Made by a program: the position numbers and the translations under genes. DNA of 64,000 nt from Actinotalea endophytica (GTDB taxonomy: Bacteria; Actinomycetota; Actinomycetes; Actinomycetales; Cellulomonadaceae): positions 248,001 to 312,000 of the forward strand of contig NZ_JAOVZU010000005.1 of the NCBI RefSeq assembly GCF_025717005.1, written 5' to 3'. The notes below the pieces were generated by a model. It was given only the letters and a program-made list of their open reading frames with translations, was not told the origin of the DNA and ran no database searches. Numbering within the stretch: position 1 is the stretch's first letter; every line of letters starts with the position of its first letter. This document shows positions 9,060 to 18,000 of the stretch, piece after piece.

Positions 9060-11692
9060 ACCCGCGCGTTCCGCACCGGTAGGTCGGCATCGTGCGCTCG
9101 CCGGAGCACGTCGCCCACCTCGACCACGAGCGGTCGCTCGGGTCCCGACCCGTCCGTTCTCACCGCGCCGAGGCGCACGACCGCGTGAGCGCAGACCTCA
9201 ACCGCGCTCGTCCCGATCAACAGCTCGCACGTTCCTTCGATCGGCCTCCACCGCTCGGTCGCCTCGTCCCAGCGCCCCCATCGATGCGGCAGGCCGTCCG
9301 GGCCGATGTCGACGGACGCGTGCACGACTCCCCCGGGACGCGTGTGAACGCGCGTCCATCCGAGGAGCACCTCCGGCCGACCGCGTCGCCCTCGGTAGAC
9401 CTGCACGACCTCGGTACCGGGTCGCGTACAGGTGTTGCGCAGCGCGAACCGCACCAGCCACGCGTCGTCGGCGAGATCGACGCTCACCGCGTCGATCTCG
9501 TGGGTCGCGTAGCCGATCCCGTGCCCGAACGCGAAGGCGACCTCGCGGCCGGAGCGATAGCCCACGCGGGTGCCCTCGCGGTAGTCGACCCACCCGCCGC
9601 TGCCCGGATAGACCTGGGCGTCGACGTCATCCGGCCGGACCTCGTGCGCCGGGAAGGTGATCGGCAGCCGGCCCGCCGGCTCCCGGGCGCCCGTCAGCAG
9701 ATCCGCCAACGCCCGACCCTGGCCCTGCCCGGGGTACCAGGCGTGCATCATCGCCGACACGCGGTTCCGCCAGGCCGAGACGTCGACCGGACCCCCGCTC
9801 ATCGTCACGACCACCGTCGGCACGCCCGTGGCGGCGACGGCGCCGATGAGCTCGTCCTGGCCGCCGGGGAGCCTGGTCGTCGGTCGGTCCATCGCCTCCG
9901 ACTCGTAGGCGCGCGCCACGACGACCGCGACGTCCGCCCACTGCGCCAGTGCGACCGCGTCCGCCCGCAGCGGCGGCACGGCCCCGGCAGGCGGCACCCA
10001 CCCGAACCGCAGCTGTGCCCCGTAGTGCCCGGACTGAGCGGGCACGGTGGTCGTGTACTCGACCACGATCGGCACGTCACGCCCTGCGTCCAGGTGGACC
10101 CGGACGGTCGCCACCTCGGCACCGACGCCGTCCCACAGGATGCCCACCGGAACCGGACGATCGGGGTCGACGGCGGTCGTGACGTCGAGGAGCGTGGCGC
10201 CGTCGACCACGAGCCGCACCGAGCCCAGCCACGTCAGCGCGAGCACGTACTCCCCGGTCACCGGTGGCCGCAGGGTGGTGGTCCAACGGGACGCGTGCCG
10301 CGCGGGCAACCCGGCGGGCCACCCCGACCAGCCCGGCGAGGGCGCGTGGAACCCCGCCTCGGCGAAGAACCCCCGGTTCATCTCGATCTGACCGAGCCGC
10401 ACCGACCAGCTCGGGTCACCGTCGAACGCCACGGTGTCCCAGAAGTCGACGAGCACACCCGGCGCATCGGCCGGGCCGAGGCATCCGGCCGGAACGGCCT
10501 CCGGTCCCGGGAGCAGGGAACCCGAGCTGATCGGGTCGGCACCGGGCGCCCAGCGCACCTCGGCGCCCGGCAGCGCGGCCCGCAACCCGTCGACGACCGA
10601 CACGGCCAGGGCGCGCTTCGGAGCCACCAGGGGGCTGCCACCACCGGCGGCGGTCACCGCGCCCGCGTCGGGTCCGATCACGGCGAGCCGGCTCACACCC
10701 CGCAGCGGAAGGACCCCGTCGTTGGCGAGCAGCACCGCGCCGCGGGTCGCGACCTCGCGCGCGATGTCGTGATGGTCGAGCAGCTCGATCGTGCGGAGCG
10801 GCTCGGCATCGACGTCCTGGTGCAGGGCGAAGTAGGGCCGCAGCACCCGGTCGACGCGTGCGTCGAGCTCGGCCTCGCGCACCTCCCCGGCGCGCACCGC
10901 GGCCAGCAGCTCATCACCCCACACCGGATCGTCGGTGAGCTCCCAGTCCAACCCGGCGTCCCAGGAGCCCGTCAGGGAGTGGTTCGCGAGGAAGTCGGAC
11001 ATCACCCACCCCGCGAACGACCACTCGTCGCGCAGGAGTCCGGTCAGGAGTCGCTCGGAGTGGGACGCGTAGACGCCGTTCACCTGGTTGTAGGCGCTCA
11101 TCACGACGGTCGCTCCGCCGGACCGGACGGCCGCTTCGAACGCCGGGAGGTAGAGCTCACGGAGCGTGGCCTCGTCGACCCTCACGTCGACGACGCCACG
11201 CGAGGTCTCCTGGTTGTTCGCGACGAAGTGCTTGACGCACGCCTGGGCTCCGGCCGCCTGGATGGCGAGGACCTCGGGGACGACGAGGCGCGCGGCGAGG
11301 GTCGGATCCTCCCCGAACGACTCGAACGTCCTGCCGCCCAGGGGAACGCGCGCGACGTCGACCGCGGGCCCGAGCAGCACGTGATGGCCCGTCGCCCGGA
11401 GCTCGCGGCCGAGGACCGTGCCGTAGTCGTCCGCCTGGCCGGGGTCCCAGGTCGCCGCCAGCGCGATCGGGGCCGGAAGTGCCGTGGAGGCCGTGCTCTC
11501 GGTCACCCCGGGTACGAGCCGGATGCCGGCGGCGCCGTCGGCCGCCCGGATCGGCCCGAGCAGCGGCCCGGGCTCCTGGCGGTTCGACAGGAGAGCGACC
11601 TTCTCCTCGAGCGTCATCGCCTCGCGCACCACGCGGGCACGCCGCGCGGCCTCGGGCTCGTGCGCCCATGCGTGCGCTGACCACGCGTTCAC
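9056..11692 (-). CDS. Glycoside hydrolase family 3 beta-glucosidase with PA14-like insert
   Basis: An 878-residue GH3 enzyme. The N-terminal TIM-barrel domain carries KHFVANNQE and the nucleophile region GWVMSDF, with Asp as catalytic nucleophile and Phe where SDW is more usual. Then come the alpha/beta sandwich domain (LLANDGVLPL, AVIGPDA), a PA14-like beta-barrel insert around WTTTLRPPVTGEYVLALTW, and a C-terminal fibronectin-III-like domain. It has no signal peptide, so it would hydrolyse imported oligoglucosides in the cytoplasm. The GTG at 11692 overlaps the upstream GH1 stop (GTGA) and follows a GGAGGT site five bases away, so the two beta-glucosidases are translationally coupled as the last genes of the sugar-uptake operon. 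Confidence 0.93.
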   Translation of the reverse strand: MNAWSAHAWAHEPEAARRARVVREAMTLEEKVALLSNRQEPGPLLGPIRAADGAAGIRLVPGVTESTASTALPAPIALAATWDPGQADDYGTVLGRELRATGHHVLLGPAVDVARVPLGGRTFESFGEDPTLAARLVVPEVLAIQAAGAQACVKHFVANNQETSRGVVDVRVDEATLRELYLPAFEAAVRSGGATVVMSAYNQVNGVYASHSERLLTGLLRDEWSFAGWVMSDFLANHSLTGSWDAGLDWELTDDPVWGDELLAAVRAGEVREAELDARVDRVLRPYFALHQDVDAEPLRTIELLDHHDIAREVATRGAVLLANDGVLPLRGVSRLAVIGPDAGAVTAAGGGSPLVAPKRALAVSVVDGLRAALPGAEVRWAPGADPISSGSLLPGPEAVPAGCLGPADAPGVLVDFWDTVAFDGDPSWSVRLGQIEMNRGFFAEAGFHAPSPGWSGWPAGLPARHASRWTTTLRPPVTGEYVLALTWLGSVRLVVDGATLLDVTTAVDPDRPVPVGILWDGVGAEVATVRVHLDAGRDVPIVVEYTTTVPAQSGHYGAQLRFGWVPPAGAVPPLRADAVALAQWADVAVVVARAYESEAMDRPTTRLPGGQDELIGAVAATGVPTVVVTMSGGPVDVSAWRNRVSAMMHAWYPGQGQGRALADLLTGAREPAGRLPITFPAHEVRPDDVDAQVYPGSGGWVDYREGTRVGYRSGREVAFAFGHGIGYATHEIDAVSVDLADDAWLVRFALRNTCTRPGTEVVQVYRGRRGRPEVLLGWTRVHTRPGGVVHASVDIGPDGLPHRWGRWDEATERWRPIEGTCELLIGTSAVEVCAHAVVRLGAVRTDGSGPERPLVVEVGDVLRRAHDADLPVRNARV

Positions 11693-13089
11693 GTCGACCT
11701 CCCCGGGCGACCGGCTACGCCTGGAGCATCGACCCAGAGCGAACGCTCGGCGATCACGTCGCGAAACCAGTACGCGCTGTCCTTCGGCGTCCGTTCGAAC
11801 GAGCCGAAGTCGACGTGCACGATCCCGTACCGCTCCGAGTAGCCCAGGCTCCACTCGTAGTTGTCCAGGAACGACCACAGGTAGTAGCCCCGGACATCGA
11901 CACCGTCGGCAGCCGCGCGGGCGATGGCGTGCAGGAAGCCGCGGACGTACTCGATCCGATCGCGGTCGTGGACCCGACCCGCGTCGAGAGTCTCGCTGCA
12001 GTTCGCGATCCCGTTCTCCGTCACATAGATCGGCACCGGCACGCGGTACTCCTGGTGCAGGAGCCCGAGGACCTCGTAGGCGACCTCGGGATCGTAGAAC
12101 TTGCCGCTGTCGAGGAAGTTCCCGCCGACGAACCCCGTCCTCGCCTCGTCCCCCGGTTCGGCATCGACCAGCACGCGGTTGTAGATGTTCAGCCCGAAGA
12201 AGTCGATCGGCGCGGCCGCCAGGGCCTCGTCCCCGTCCCGCACCTGCGGCATGCTGCCGTCCTCGCGCCACCGCTCGACCTGATGGTCGCTGTACCCGCC
12301 CTTGAAGAGCGGGTTCAGGAACGCCTCGTGGGCGTCGGCGTCCTGGTCCCGGACCCGTTGCAGGTTCTCCGGCGTGGGATCGACCGCCGACCGCTTCCAG
12401 ACGTCGACGACGATGCCGATCTCACCCTGCGCGCCCGAGGCCCGGAACGCCGAGACGGCCTGGCCGTGCGCGAGCAGCGCGTGGTGCATCGCGGTGCGGC
12501 CGGACAGCGCGCCGGTCTTCCCCGGCGCGAACACCCCCATGCCGTAGCCGGCCCAGTTGGCGATCGGCTCGTTGAGCGTCGCCCACCTCGCGGCGCGGTC
12601 GCCGAACAGGTCGTACGCGACGGCGGCGTACTCGCCGAACCAGTGCTGCACGTCCCGGTTCAGCCAGCCACCACGGTCCTCGAGGGCCTGTGGGAGATCC
12701 CAGTGGTAGAGCGTCACGTTGGCGCTGATGCCCGCGTCGGCGAGCGCGTCGAACAGCCGCAGGTAGAAGTCCACACCCACACGATTGACCTGGCCGGTCC
12801 CCTCCGGGAGCAGCCGGGACCAGGACAACGAGAAGCGGTAGGAGTCGACGCCGAGCGACGCGAGCAGGGCCACGTCGCTCGGCATCCGGTGGTAGTGGTC
12901 GACACCGCGGTCACCAGGGATGTCGTGAACCACCTTGCCCGGTGTCTGGGAGAACACGTCCCAGATCGAGGGGCCCTTGCCCCCTTCGTCCCAGGCCCCT
13001 TCGATCTGGTAGGCACTCGTCGCGACGCCCAGCTCGAACGGGTGTGGCAGATCGATGCGAGGCGGCTCTGCACCGTCAGGAGGCGTCAC
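11689..13089 (-). CDS. Glycoside hydrolase family 1 beta-glucosidase
   Basis: A 466-residue single-domain GH1 enzyme of normal length. Hallmarks are the N-terminal FELGVATSAYQIEGAW, the acid/base Glu174 in TLNEP and the nucleophile Glu358 in VTENG, followed by GYYLWSFLDNYEW, which shapes the -1 subsite. Family members release glucose from cellobiose, gentiobiose or aryl-beta-glucosides. The GTG start overlaps the permease stop (GTGA, 13086-13089) and the stop overlaps the GH3 start, so translation is chained across the operon. It has no signal peptide, so it acts in the cytoplasm on sugars delivered by the ABC importer. Why two beta-glucosidases are needed is not evident; different linkages are likely. 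Confidence 0.96.
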   Translation of the reverse strand: MTPPDGAEPPRIDLPHPFELGVATSAYQIEGAWDEGGKGPSIWDVFSQTPGKVVHDIPGDRGVDHYHRMPSDVALLASLGVDSYRFSLSWSRLLPEGTGQVNRVGVDFYLRLFDALADAGISANVTLYHWDLPQALEDRGGWLNRDVQHWFGEYAAVAYDLFGDRAARWATLNEPIANWAGYGMGVFAPGKTGALSGRTAMHHALLAHGQAVSAFRASGAQGEIGIVVDVWKRSAVDPTPENLQRVRDQDADAHEAFLNPLFKGGYSDHQVERWREDGSMPQVRDGDEALAAAPIDFFGLNIYNRVLVDAEPGDEARTGFVGGNFLDSGKFYDPEVAYEVLGLLHQEYRVPVPIYVTENGIANCSETLDAGRVHDRDRIEYVRGFLHAIARAAADGVDVRGYYLWSFLDNYEWSLGYSERYGIVHVDFGSFERTPKDSAYWFRDVIAERSLWVDAPGVAGRPGRST

Positions 13090-13988
13090 TTGATCGATCC
13101 CGTCGTCAGTCCTGCCCTCCAGAAGCGCTGCATCGCGACGAACCCGACCATCAGCGGGATCGTCGCGACCAGCGCACCGATGAGCACGAGGCGGTACTGG
13201 TCCGGGACCTGGCGCGAGAGCAGGTTCCAGTTGGTGATGCCGACGGTGACCGGGAACAGCGTCTGGTCGGACAGCAGCACCAGCGGCAGGAAGTAGTTGT
13301 TCCAGATCGCGACGAACTGCAGCAGCACGACCGTGAGCAGCCCGTCGCGCATCATCGGCAGGCCGATCCGGAAGACGATCCGCGCCTCGCTCGCCCCGTC
13401 GATCCGGGCCGCCTCGAGCACCTCGTCCGGAACGGACGCGTCTGCGAAGGCCATGCACAGGTACACACCGAACGGGTGCACGAGCGAGACGGCGAAGACG
13501 CCCCAGAAGTTGTTCGTCAGGCCGACCTCGGCCAGCAGCAGGAAGATCGGCAGCACGAGGGCCGTGGTCGGGATCATCACTCCGGCGAGGATCGATCCCG
13601 CGACCGTCGACCGGCCCCGGAACCGGTACTTGGCCAGCGCGAACCCGGCCATCGCCGAGATCAGCACGGACACGACCGATCCGAGGCCGGCGTACGCGAG
13701 CGTGTTCAGCAGCCATCGACCGTAGATGCCGTCGTCGAAGGCGAACAGGTCTCGCAGGTTCGTCAGGTACTGGAAGCCGGACGCCTGGAAGTTGTCTCCG
13801 GTGATCAGCTGCGAGGTCGGCTTCCCGGCCGACACGAGCAACCAGAAGACCGGGAAGAGCACGTAGGCCGCGAGCACGAGGTAGATCGCGCCGGTCGCGG
13901 CGCGGGCGACCCGGGCGTGGCGTCGTGGCATCGGCTCGGACGGACCGGCCACGTGGGGGCGCTTCGTGGTGAGCGTCGCGACGGTCAT
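13086..13988 (-). CDS. Carbohydrate ABC transporter permease (MalG-type)
   Basis: A 300-residue inner-membrane permease of the CUT1 sugar importer class (MalG/LacG-like). It has about six helices and the EAA loop EAARIDGASEARIVFRIGLP, through which it contacts the ATPase. The ATG at 13988 overlaps the stop of the partner permease (ATGA). The gene ends in a 4-bp overlap with the GH1 gene. No ATPase gene is present in the operon; CUT1 importers of actinobacteria commonly share a MsiK-type ATPase encoded elsewhere. The beta-glucosidase partners imply a cello-oligosaccharide or other beta-glucoside substrate. Confidence 0.93.
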   Translation of the reverse strand: MTVATLTTKRPHVAGPSEPMPRRHARVARAATGAIYLVLAAYVLFPVFWLLVSAGKPTSQLITGDNFQASGFQYLTNLRDLFAFDDGIYGRWLLNTLAYAGLGSVVSVLISAMAGFALAKYRFRGRSTVAGSILAGVMIPTTALVLPIFLLLAEVGLTNNFWGVFAVSLVHPFGVYLCMAFADASVPDEVLEAARIDGASEARIVFRIGLPMMRDGLLTVVLLQFVAIWNNYFLPLVLLSDQTLFPVTVGITNWNLLSRQVPDQYRLVLIGALVATIPLMVGFVAMQRFWRAGLTTGSIK

Positions 13989-14935
13989 GCTCTCGCCGCC
14001 CGGTTGACCAGCCGCATCACCGCGAACGAGGCGACCGCGGTGGCGACCGTGAGGATGATCGAGACCGTGGCGGCCATCGCGTAGTCGTTGTTCGCGAACG
14101 CGTACGTGTACGCAAGGAGGTTCGGCGTGTAGGCCCCGTCGACGTCCGCCCCGACCCCCCGGAGGATCTGCGGTTCGTTGAACAGCTGGAAGGCGCCGAT
14201 CAGCGTGAAGATCAGCACCAGGACCGTTGCCTGGCGGATCAGCGGAAGCTTGATCCGCCACGCGATGACCGCGAGGGAGGCACCGTCCATCCTGGCGGCC
14301 TCGACCACCTCGGTCGGGACCGTGCGCAACGCCGCGGTCATGACGATGACGTTGTAGCCGAGGAACATCCAGACGTTGATGTTCGCGAAGCTGAAGGGCA
14401 GCGAGCCGGACGCCAGCGGGTCCCACAGCAGACCGAGCCCGTGCAGCCGCTCGAGCACCGGGTTGAGCTGAGGGATGTAGAGGAAGCCCCAGACCACGAC
14501 GGCGATCACGCCGGGCACGGCGTAGGGCAGGAAGAGCACGAACTGGATCGCTTTCCCCCACCTCGTCAGCGCCGCGTCGATCAGCAGTGCGACGCCGATC
14601 GAGAGGCCGAGCATCACCGGAATGGCGACCGCTGCGTACTGGAGCACGTGCAGGACGGCGGCGTGGAAGTCCGGGCTCGCGAGCACCTCGCGGTAGTTCG
14701 CCAGGCCCGCGTATGCCGTGCGTCGCGTCGCGAACGCGCCCGTGCGGACGCTCCGGGTGAAGCTCTGGTAGACCGCGTAGACCAGCGGGGCGGCGAAGAA
14801 CGCGAGGAACAGGAGCCCGAACGGGGCGAGGAGGAGCCACGGGGTGCGGGCCGAGTACTGCAGGGTGGGACGGATCCGGGGCGTCCCACCCTGCAGCGTC
14901 GAGCTCGGCGCGACCCCGGAAGGGATCGTCGTCAT
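13985..14935 (-). CDS. Carbohydrate ABC transporter permease (MalF-type)
   Basis: A 316-residue CUT1 permease, first of the two membrane subunits. Features are a short cytoplasmic N-terminus, a first helix at about residues 32-55 (PWLLLAPFGLLFLAFFAAPL), and the EAA motif EAARMDGASLAVIAWRIKLP in the second half. It pairs with the MalG-type permease to form the membrane channel. The ATG at 14935 overlaps the stop of the solute-binding lipoprotein (ATGA), and its own stop overlaps the next permease start. This arrangement fixes a 1:1:1 translation chain through the transporter genes. Confidence 0.93.
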   Translation of the reverse strand: MTTIPSGVAPSSTLQGGTPRIRPTLQYSARTPWLLLAPFGLLFLAFFAAPLVYAVYQSFTRSVRTGAFATRRTAYAGLANYREVLASPDFHAAVLHVLQYAAVAIPVMLGLSIGVALLIDAALTRWGKAIQFVLFLPYAVPGVIAVVVWGFLYIPQLNPVLERLHGLGLLWDPLASGSLPFSFANINVWMFLGYNVIVMTAALRTVPTEVVEAARMDGASLAVIAWRIKLPLIRQATVLVLIFTLIGAFQLFNEPQILRGVGADVDGAYTPNLLAYTYAFANNDYAMAATVSIILTVATAVASFAVMRLVNRAARA

Positions 14936-16248
14936 GGAGTGACCGTGAAGCCCTGGTCGGTCAGCTGCTCGACCGCGGTCGACTGCAGCGAGGTGACACT
15001 GCCCGGCAGGTCCGAACCGGGCGCGAGCCTGCCGAGCTCGTCCTGAACCGAGGTCAACGTCGCGATGGTCGTCGGGGACCACTGCCAGTCGGCGGGGACC
15101 TGCTCGGCGGAGGCGGCGAACTGCGCGAACACGTCTCCGCTCCCGTCAGGGGTGACGAAGGGGGTGGCCTTCTGCTTCGCGACCTCGACCTGCGCGAGCG
15201 ACGCGGGGTACGAGAAGGAGGTCTCGTCGTTCACCGCCGAGTAGGCCTCGGGCGACTGGGTGAACCAGGTCAGGAACTCGACGGCCTCCTGCGGGTGCGA
15301 CGAGGATGCCGTGACACCCCACGCCGAGCCTCCCGAGTTGGCCGACGCCAGCGCGCTCCCGTCCCACTGCGGCAGCGTCGTGACGCCGAAGGTGCCGTCC
15401 GGCACGTCCATGTTGATCAGGTTGGGTGCCCACCACGACGGGTTCAGGACGGTGAGGATCTGACCATCGGCGACCATCTGCTGGCCGACCGTCTCGTTGT
15501 CCCAGACCCACACGATGCCCTCGTCGACCATCCGCTGCCAGGTCTGCGCGACCTGCTGGGTCGCGGCGTCGTCGATGTTCACCCGCCACGCGTCGCCGTC
15601 CCGGGTCCACCAGTGGGCGCCGGCCTGCCACGACAGGCCGACGAAGTTGTTCGGATTCGTCGTCATCGCACCGATGTAGACCTGGCCGTCGGTCTTCGCG
15701 TTGATGTCGAGACCGATCTGCTCGAACTCCTCCCAGGTCGCGGGCGCCTGGTAGCCGTACTCCTCCAGCGCGGTCGCGTTGTAGTACATGCCGATCGGAC
15801 CGATGTCCCCGGGTAGTGCGTACGGCGAGCCGTCGACCAGCACCTGGTTCCAGGCGGCCGACGAGTAGGCGCTCTCCTGGTCCGCCGCGAGGTCGCCCAG
15901 GTCTGCGAGGGCGTCCTCGGCGAGGTAGTTCGGCAGTGCCATGTACTCGACCGGGAGGATGTCCGCCGCCGTGCCGGACTTCACGCCCGCGAAGATCTTC
16001 TGGTACGCGGTCGTGAGGTCCGCGGGCAGCGTCTCGAGTGTCACCTGGATCCCGGGGTTCTCCTCGTTCCAGATGTCGAGTGCGGCCTGCAGGTTGGCCT
16101 GCCATGCCCACATCGTCAGCTCGACGGGGTCATCGGCTGTGGCGCCGGCTGCGCTGCTGCTCCCGCCGCCGCACCCGGCAAGCGCGAGAGCACAGGCCGC
16201 AACCATGGCCGTGACACCCGCGACGCCGCTCCTCTTCGGACCACGCAT
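14932..16248 (-). CDS. Sugar ABC transporter solute-binding lipoprotein
   Basis: A 438-residue extracellular solute-binding protein, family 1. The chosen ATG at 16248 follows a strong GAGGAGGAGAG site and gives a classical lipoprotein signal: positive MRGPKRS, a hydrophobic core, and lipobox ALAGC with Cys26 as the lipidated residue. In-frame starts further upstream would spoil the signal peptide. The mature protein starts with a Gly/Ser linker and then VELTMWAW, the usual first strand. It should capture a beta-glucoside or oligosaccharide at the cell surface and hand it to the two downstream permeases. It is the first gene of the operon and is divergent from a TetR gene with a palindrome in between. 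Confidence 0.95.
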   Translation of the reverse strand: MRGPKRSGVAGVTAMVAACALALAGCGGGSSSAAGATADDPVELTMWAWQANLQAALDIWNEENPGIQVTLETLPADLTTAYQKIFAGVKSGTAADILPVEYMALPNYLAEDALADLGDLAADQESAYSSAAWNQVLVDGSPYALPGDIGPIGMYYNATALEEYGYQAPATWEEFEQIGLDINAKTDGQVYIGAMTTNPNNFVGLSWQAGAHWWTRDGDAWRVNIDDAATQQVAQTWQRMVDEGIVWVWDNETVGQQMVADGQILTVLNPSWWAPNLINMDVPDGTFGVTTLPQWDGSALASANSGGSAWGVTASSSHPQEAVEFLTWFTQSPEAYSAVNDETSFSYPASLAQVEVAKQKATPFVTPDGSGDVFAQFAASAEQVPADWQWSPTTIATLTSVQDELGRLAPGSDLPGSVTSLQSTAVEQLTDQGFTVTP

Positions 16249-16303
16249 CGCTCTCCTCCTCGAAAGCCAGGACCGGCGCACTCGTGACGCCGCGAAATCC
16301 TGA

Positions 16304-16319
16304 TGCAAACAAGTATTCA
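16304..16319. promoter_or_regulatory. Candidate operator between the sugar operon and its TetR gene
   Basis: TGCAAACAAGTATTCA is an AT-rich imperfect palindrome (5 of 7 paired positions) in very GC-rich DNA, lying midway between the divergent starts 16248 and 16369. Binding by the adjacent TetR protein is an inference. Confidence 0.35.
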
Positions 16320-16354
16320 CGTGATGGCGACCGTGCGCAAGCCCCGTCCGCCGG

Positions 16355-16360
16355 TACAGT
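16355..16360 (+). promoter_or_regulatory. -10 box for the TetR gene
   Basis: TACAGT lies eight bases before the GTG at 16369, giving a leaderless or nearly leaderless message. This box is the main reason for preferring 16369 over the in-frame ATG at 16324. Confidence 0.45.
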
Positions 16361-16368
16361 CAGACGCC

Positions 16369-17010
16369 GTGACCGAGACCCGACGGCGCGGCCCTTACGG
16401 CAAGACCCGACAGCGGCGGGCCGACATCATCGCGGCCGTCCTCGAGGCGTACGCGACGGCGGACGCGCGCGGTCCGATCCTGCGGTCCATCGCCGAGATC
16501 GCCGGCCTCTCCGAGCAGGCGATCCAGCACCACTTCCCCACCAAGGACGACCTCTTCGTCGCCGTGCTGCGAGATCGCGACGTCGCCGCGCTGGCGGCGT
16601 ACGAGCAAGAACCGGGGCACCCGAGCGACGAGCTCGACCTGATCTCGATCATGCGGAGCAACGAGGCGCAGCCGGGCCTCGTGCGCCTCTACTCCGACAT
16701 GGCCGCCGCCGCGGCGGACTCCACCCATCCCGCACACGAGTTCTTCCTCGAGCGCTACGAGCAGGCCACCCTCGGCGTCGCCCGCTACTACGCGCGCCGA
16801 CGCTCGGGGTCCGATGATGCCGAACCGACCGAGGTGGACACCTGGGCCGCCCGGATCACGATCGCAGCGGCCGACGGCCTGCAGACCCGCTGGCTCGTGC
16901 AGAGCGACGAACCCGTCGCCGACGACCTCGCCCGGCTCGTCGAGACGATCGCGACGCTCCTCGGCCCCGACCTCGACACCGGGTCCGGCGACCGACCCGA
17001 CCGGCCGTAG
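16369..17010 (+). CDS. TetR family regulator, divergent from the beta-glucoside operon
   Basis: A 213-residue TetR-type protein from the GTG at 16369. DNA-binding helices lie at about residues 30-65 (IAEIAGLSEQAIQHHFPTKDDL), preceded by the basic RRRGPYGKTRQRRA. The C-terminal ligand domain is helical. An in-frame ATG at 16324 would add 15 residues, but a TACAGT box sits inside that extension. Because it is divergent from the sugar ABC operon with a palindrome between them, it is the likely repressor of sugar uptake and beta-glucosidase genes. That is unusual: such operons are more often under LacI-type control. The inducer is unknown. Confidence 0.85.
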   Translation: MTETRRRGPYGKTRQRRADIIAAVLEAYATADARGPILRSIAEIAGLSEQAIQHHFPTKDDLFVAVLRDRDVAALAAYEQEPGHPSDELDLISIMRSNEAQPGLVRLYSDMAAAAADSTHPAHEFFLERYEQATLGVARYYARRRSGSDDAEPTEVDTWAARITIAAADGLQTRWLVQSDEPVADDLARLVETIATLLGPDLDTGSGDRPDRP

Positions 17011-17073
17011 GCCGTCCGGCCGTCACGCCGACGTCCGGCGGAGCCCGCACGGCGGTACCGCTGATCCCCGCGC

Positions 17074-17089
17074 AGTGATCCGGATCACT
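17074..17089. promoter_or_regulatory. CRP/GlxR-like site upstream of etfBA
   Basis: AGTGATCCGGATCACT is a perfect 16-bp palindrome containing GTGA-N6-TCAC, the core of CRP-family sites (consensus TGTGA-N6-TCACA). It is centred about 54 bp before the start point predicted from the TATAGT box, a plausible activator position. Confidence 0.55.
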
Positions 17090-17123
17090 ACCGAAGGTCC
17101 CAATTTCTGTCCGCTGCGGTCCG

Positions 17124-17129
17124 TATAGT
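17124..17129 (+). promoter_or_regulatory. -10 box for etfBA
   Basis: TATAGT, with only a poor -35 (CAATTT, 17-bp spacing). A weak -35 next to a CRP-like palindrome fits an activator-dependent promoter. Confidence 0.5.
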
Positions 17130-17189
17130 TGCGGCACGGCTCACCGCCCGCCCCGAGGCGGCTGAGACCCGGGACGAGGGAGTTCCTCC

Positions 17190-17936
17190 ATGGCTGTTGT
17201 TGTTGCGTTCAAGTGGGCACCCGACCCGCAGGACGGCCGGGTCGCCGACGACGGCGCCATCGACTGGAGCGGCGCCGCGACCTCCGCCGTCGGCGACGAC
17301 GCCGTCGCGGTCGAGGTGGCCAGGCAGACGGCCGAGTCGCTGGGCCAGGAGGCCGTCGGCATCACCCTCGGCCGCAAGAACGCCGACTGGGCCCTGGCCC
17401 GTGGTGCCGACCGGGTGATCGCCGTCGACGCCGATCTCGCCGGTGCCTCGGACGACCTCCGCGCGGCGGTGCTCGCGGCCCTCGCCCGACGCGTCGACGG
17501 AGCCGACACGGTCATCATCGGCGACTCCGCGGTCGACTCGGGTGCGGCGGTCGTCCCGTCCCTCCTCGCCGCGACGCTCGGCCGGCCCGGCCTGCTCGGC
17601 GCCACCGGGGTCGCCACCGACGGCACCGCGATCACGGTCGAGCGCCGCACCCGCGACGCCGTCGTCACCGTCAAGGTCGACGGTCCTGCCGTGATCGCCG
17701 TCGCGGCCGACGCCGCCACCCCACGCGTGCCGGGGATGCGGGACGTCCTGATGGCCCGCAAGCGTCCGATCGAGACCGTCGAGCTCGCCGAGCTCGGCGT
17801 CGACGCACCCGGCGCCGAGCTGCTGACCTCCCGCCGCACCGACAGCGGTCGGCAGGCCCAGCTCTTCGACGGCGCCGACCCGCAGCAGGCCGCGCGGCAG
17901 CTCGTCGCGGCGCTGCGCTCCGCCGAGGCCGTCTAG
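17190..17936 (+). CDS. etfB: Electron transfer flavoprotein beta subunit (EtfB/FixA)
   Basis: A 248-residue ETF beta subunit. It has the N-terminal VAFKWAPDPQ strand, the GDDAVAVEVARQ helix, and the central segments with GADRVIAVDAD and GDSAVDSGAAVVPSLLAATLG, which form the nucleotide (AMP, or a second FAD in bifurcating types) pocket together with VPGMRDVLMARKRPI. ETF accepts electrons from flavin dehydrogenases and passes them to ETF:quinone oxidoreductase. The reading frame follows a GAGGGAG site. It is 64 bp from etfA and forms one transcription unit with it. FixC and FixX homologues lie 4-5 kb downstream on the other strand, so this is more likely a specialised FixAB pair than the general fatty-acid ETF. 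Confidence 0.9.
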   Translation: MAVVVAFKWAPDPQDGRVADDGAIDWSGAATSAVGDDAVAVEVARQTAESLGQEAVGITLGRKNADWALARGADRVIAVDADLAGASDDLRAAVLAALARRVDGADTVIIGDSAVDSGAAVVPSLLAATLGRPGLLGATGVATDGTAITVERRTRDAVVTVKVDGPAVIAVAADAATPRVPGMRDVLMARKRPIETVELAELGVDAPGAELLTSRRTDSGRQAQLFDGADPQQAARQLVAALRSAEAV

Positions 17937-18000
17937 TCCGGCACGGCGACCACCTCCACCCCCCACCCAGCTCAGCACGCCTGCCGAAAGGGCCGGAACC

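Noticed and set aside
11479-13296. A long + strand frame opposite GH1
   Set aside because: It is the antisense shadow of the GH1 gene, whose TLNEP and VTENG motifs prove the coding strand.
16324-16368. Upstream ATG as start of the TetR gene next to the sugar operon
   Set aside because: A TACAGT promoter box lies inside the extension, and the added residues are not needed for the HTH fold.
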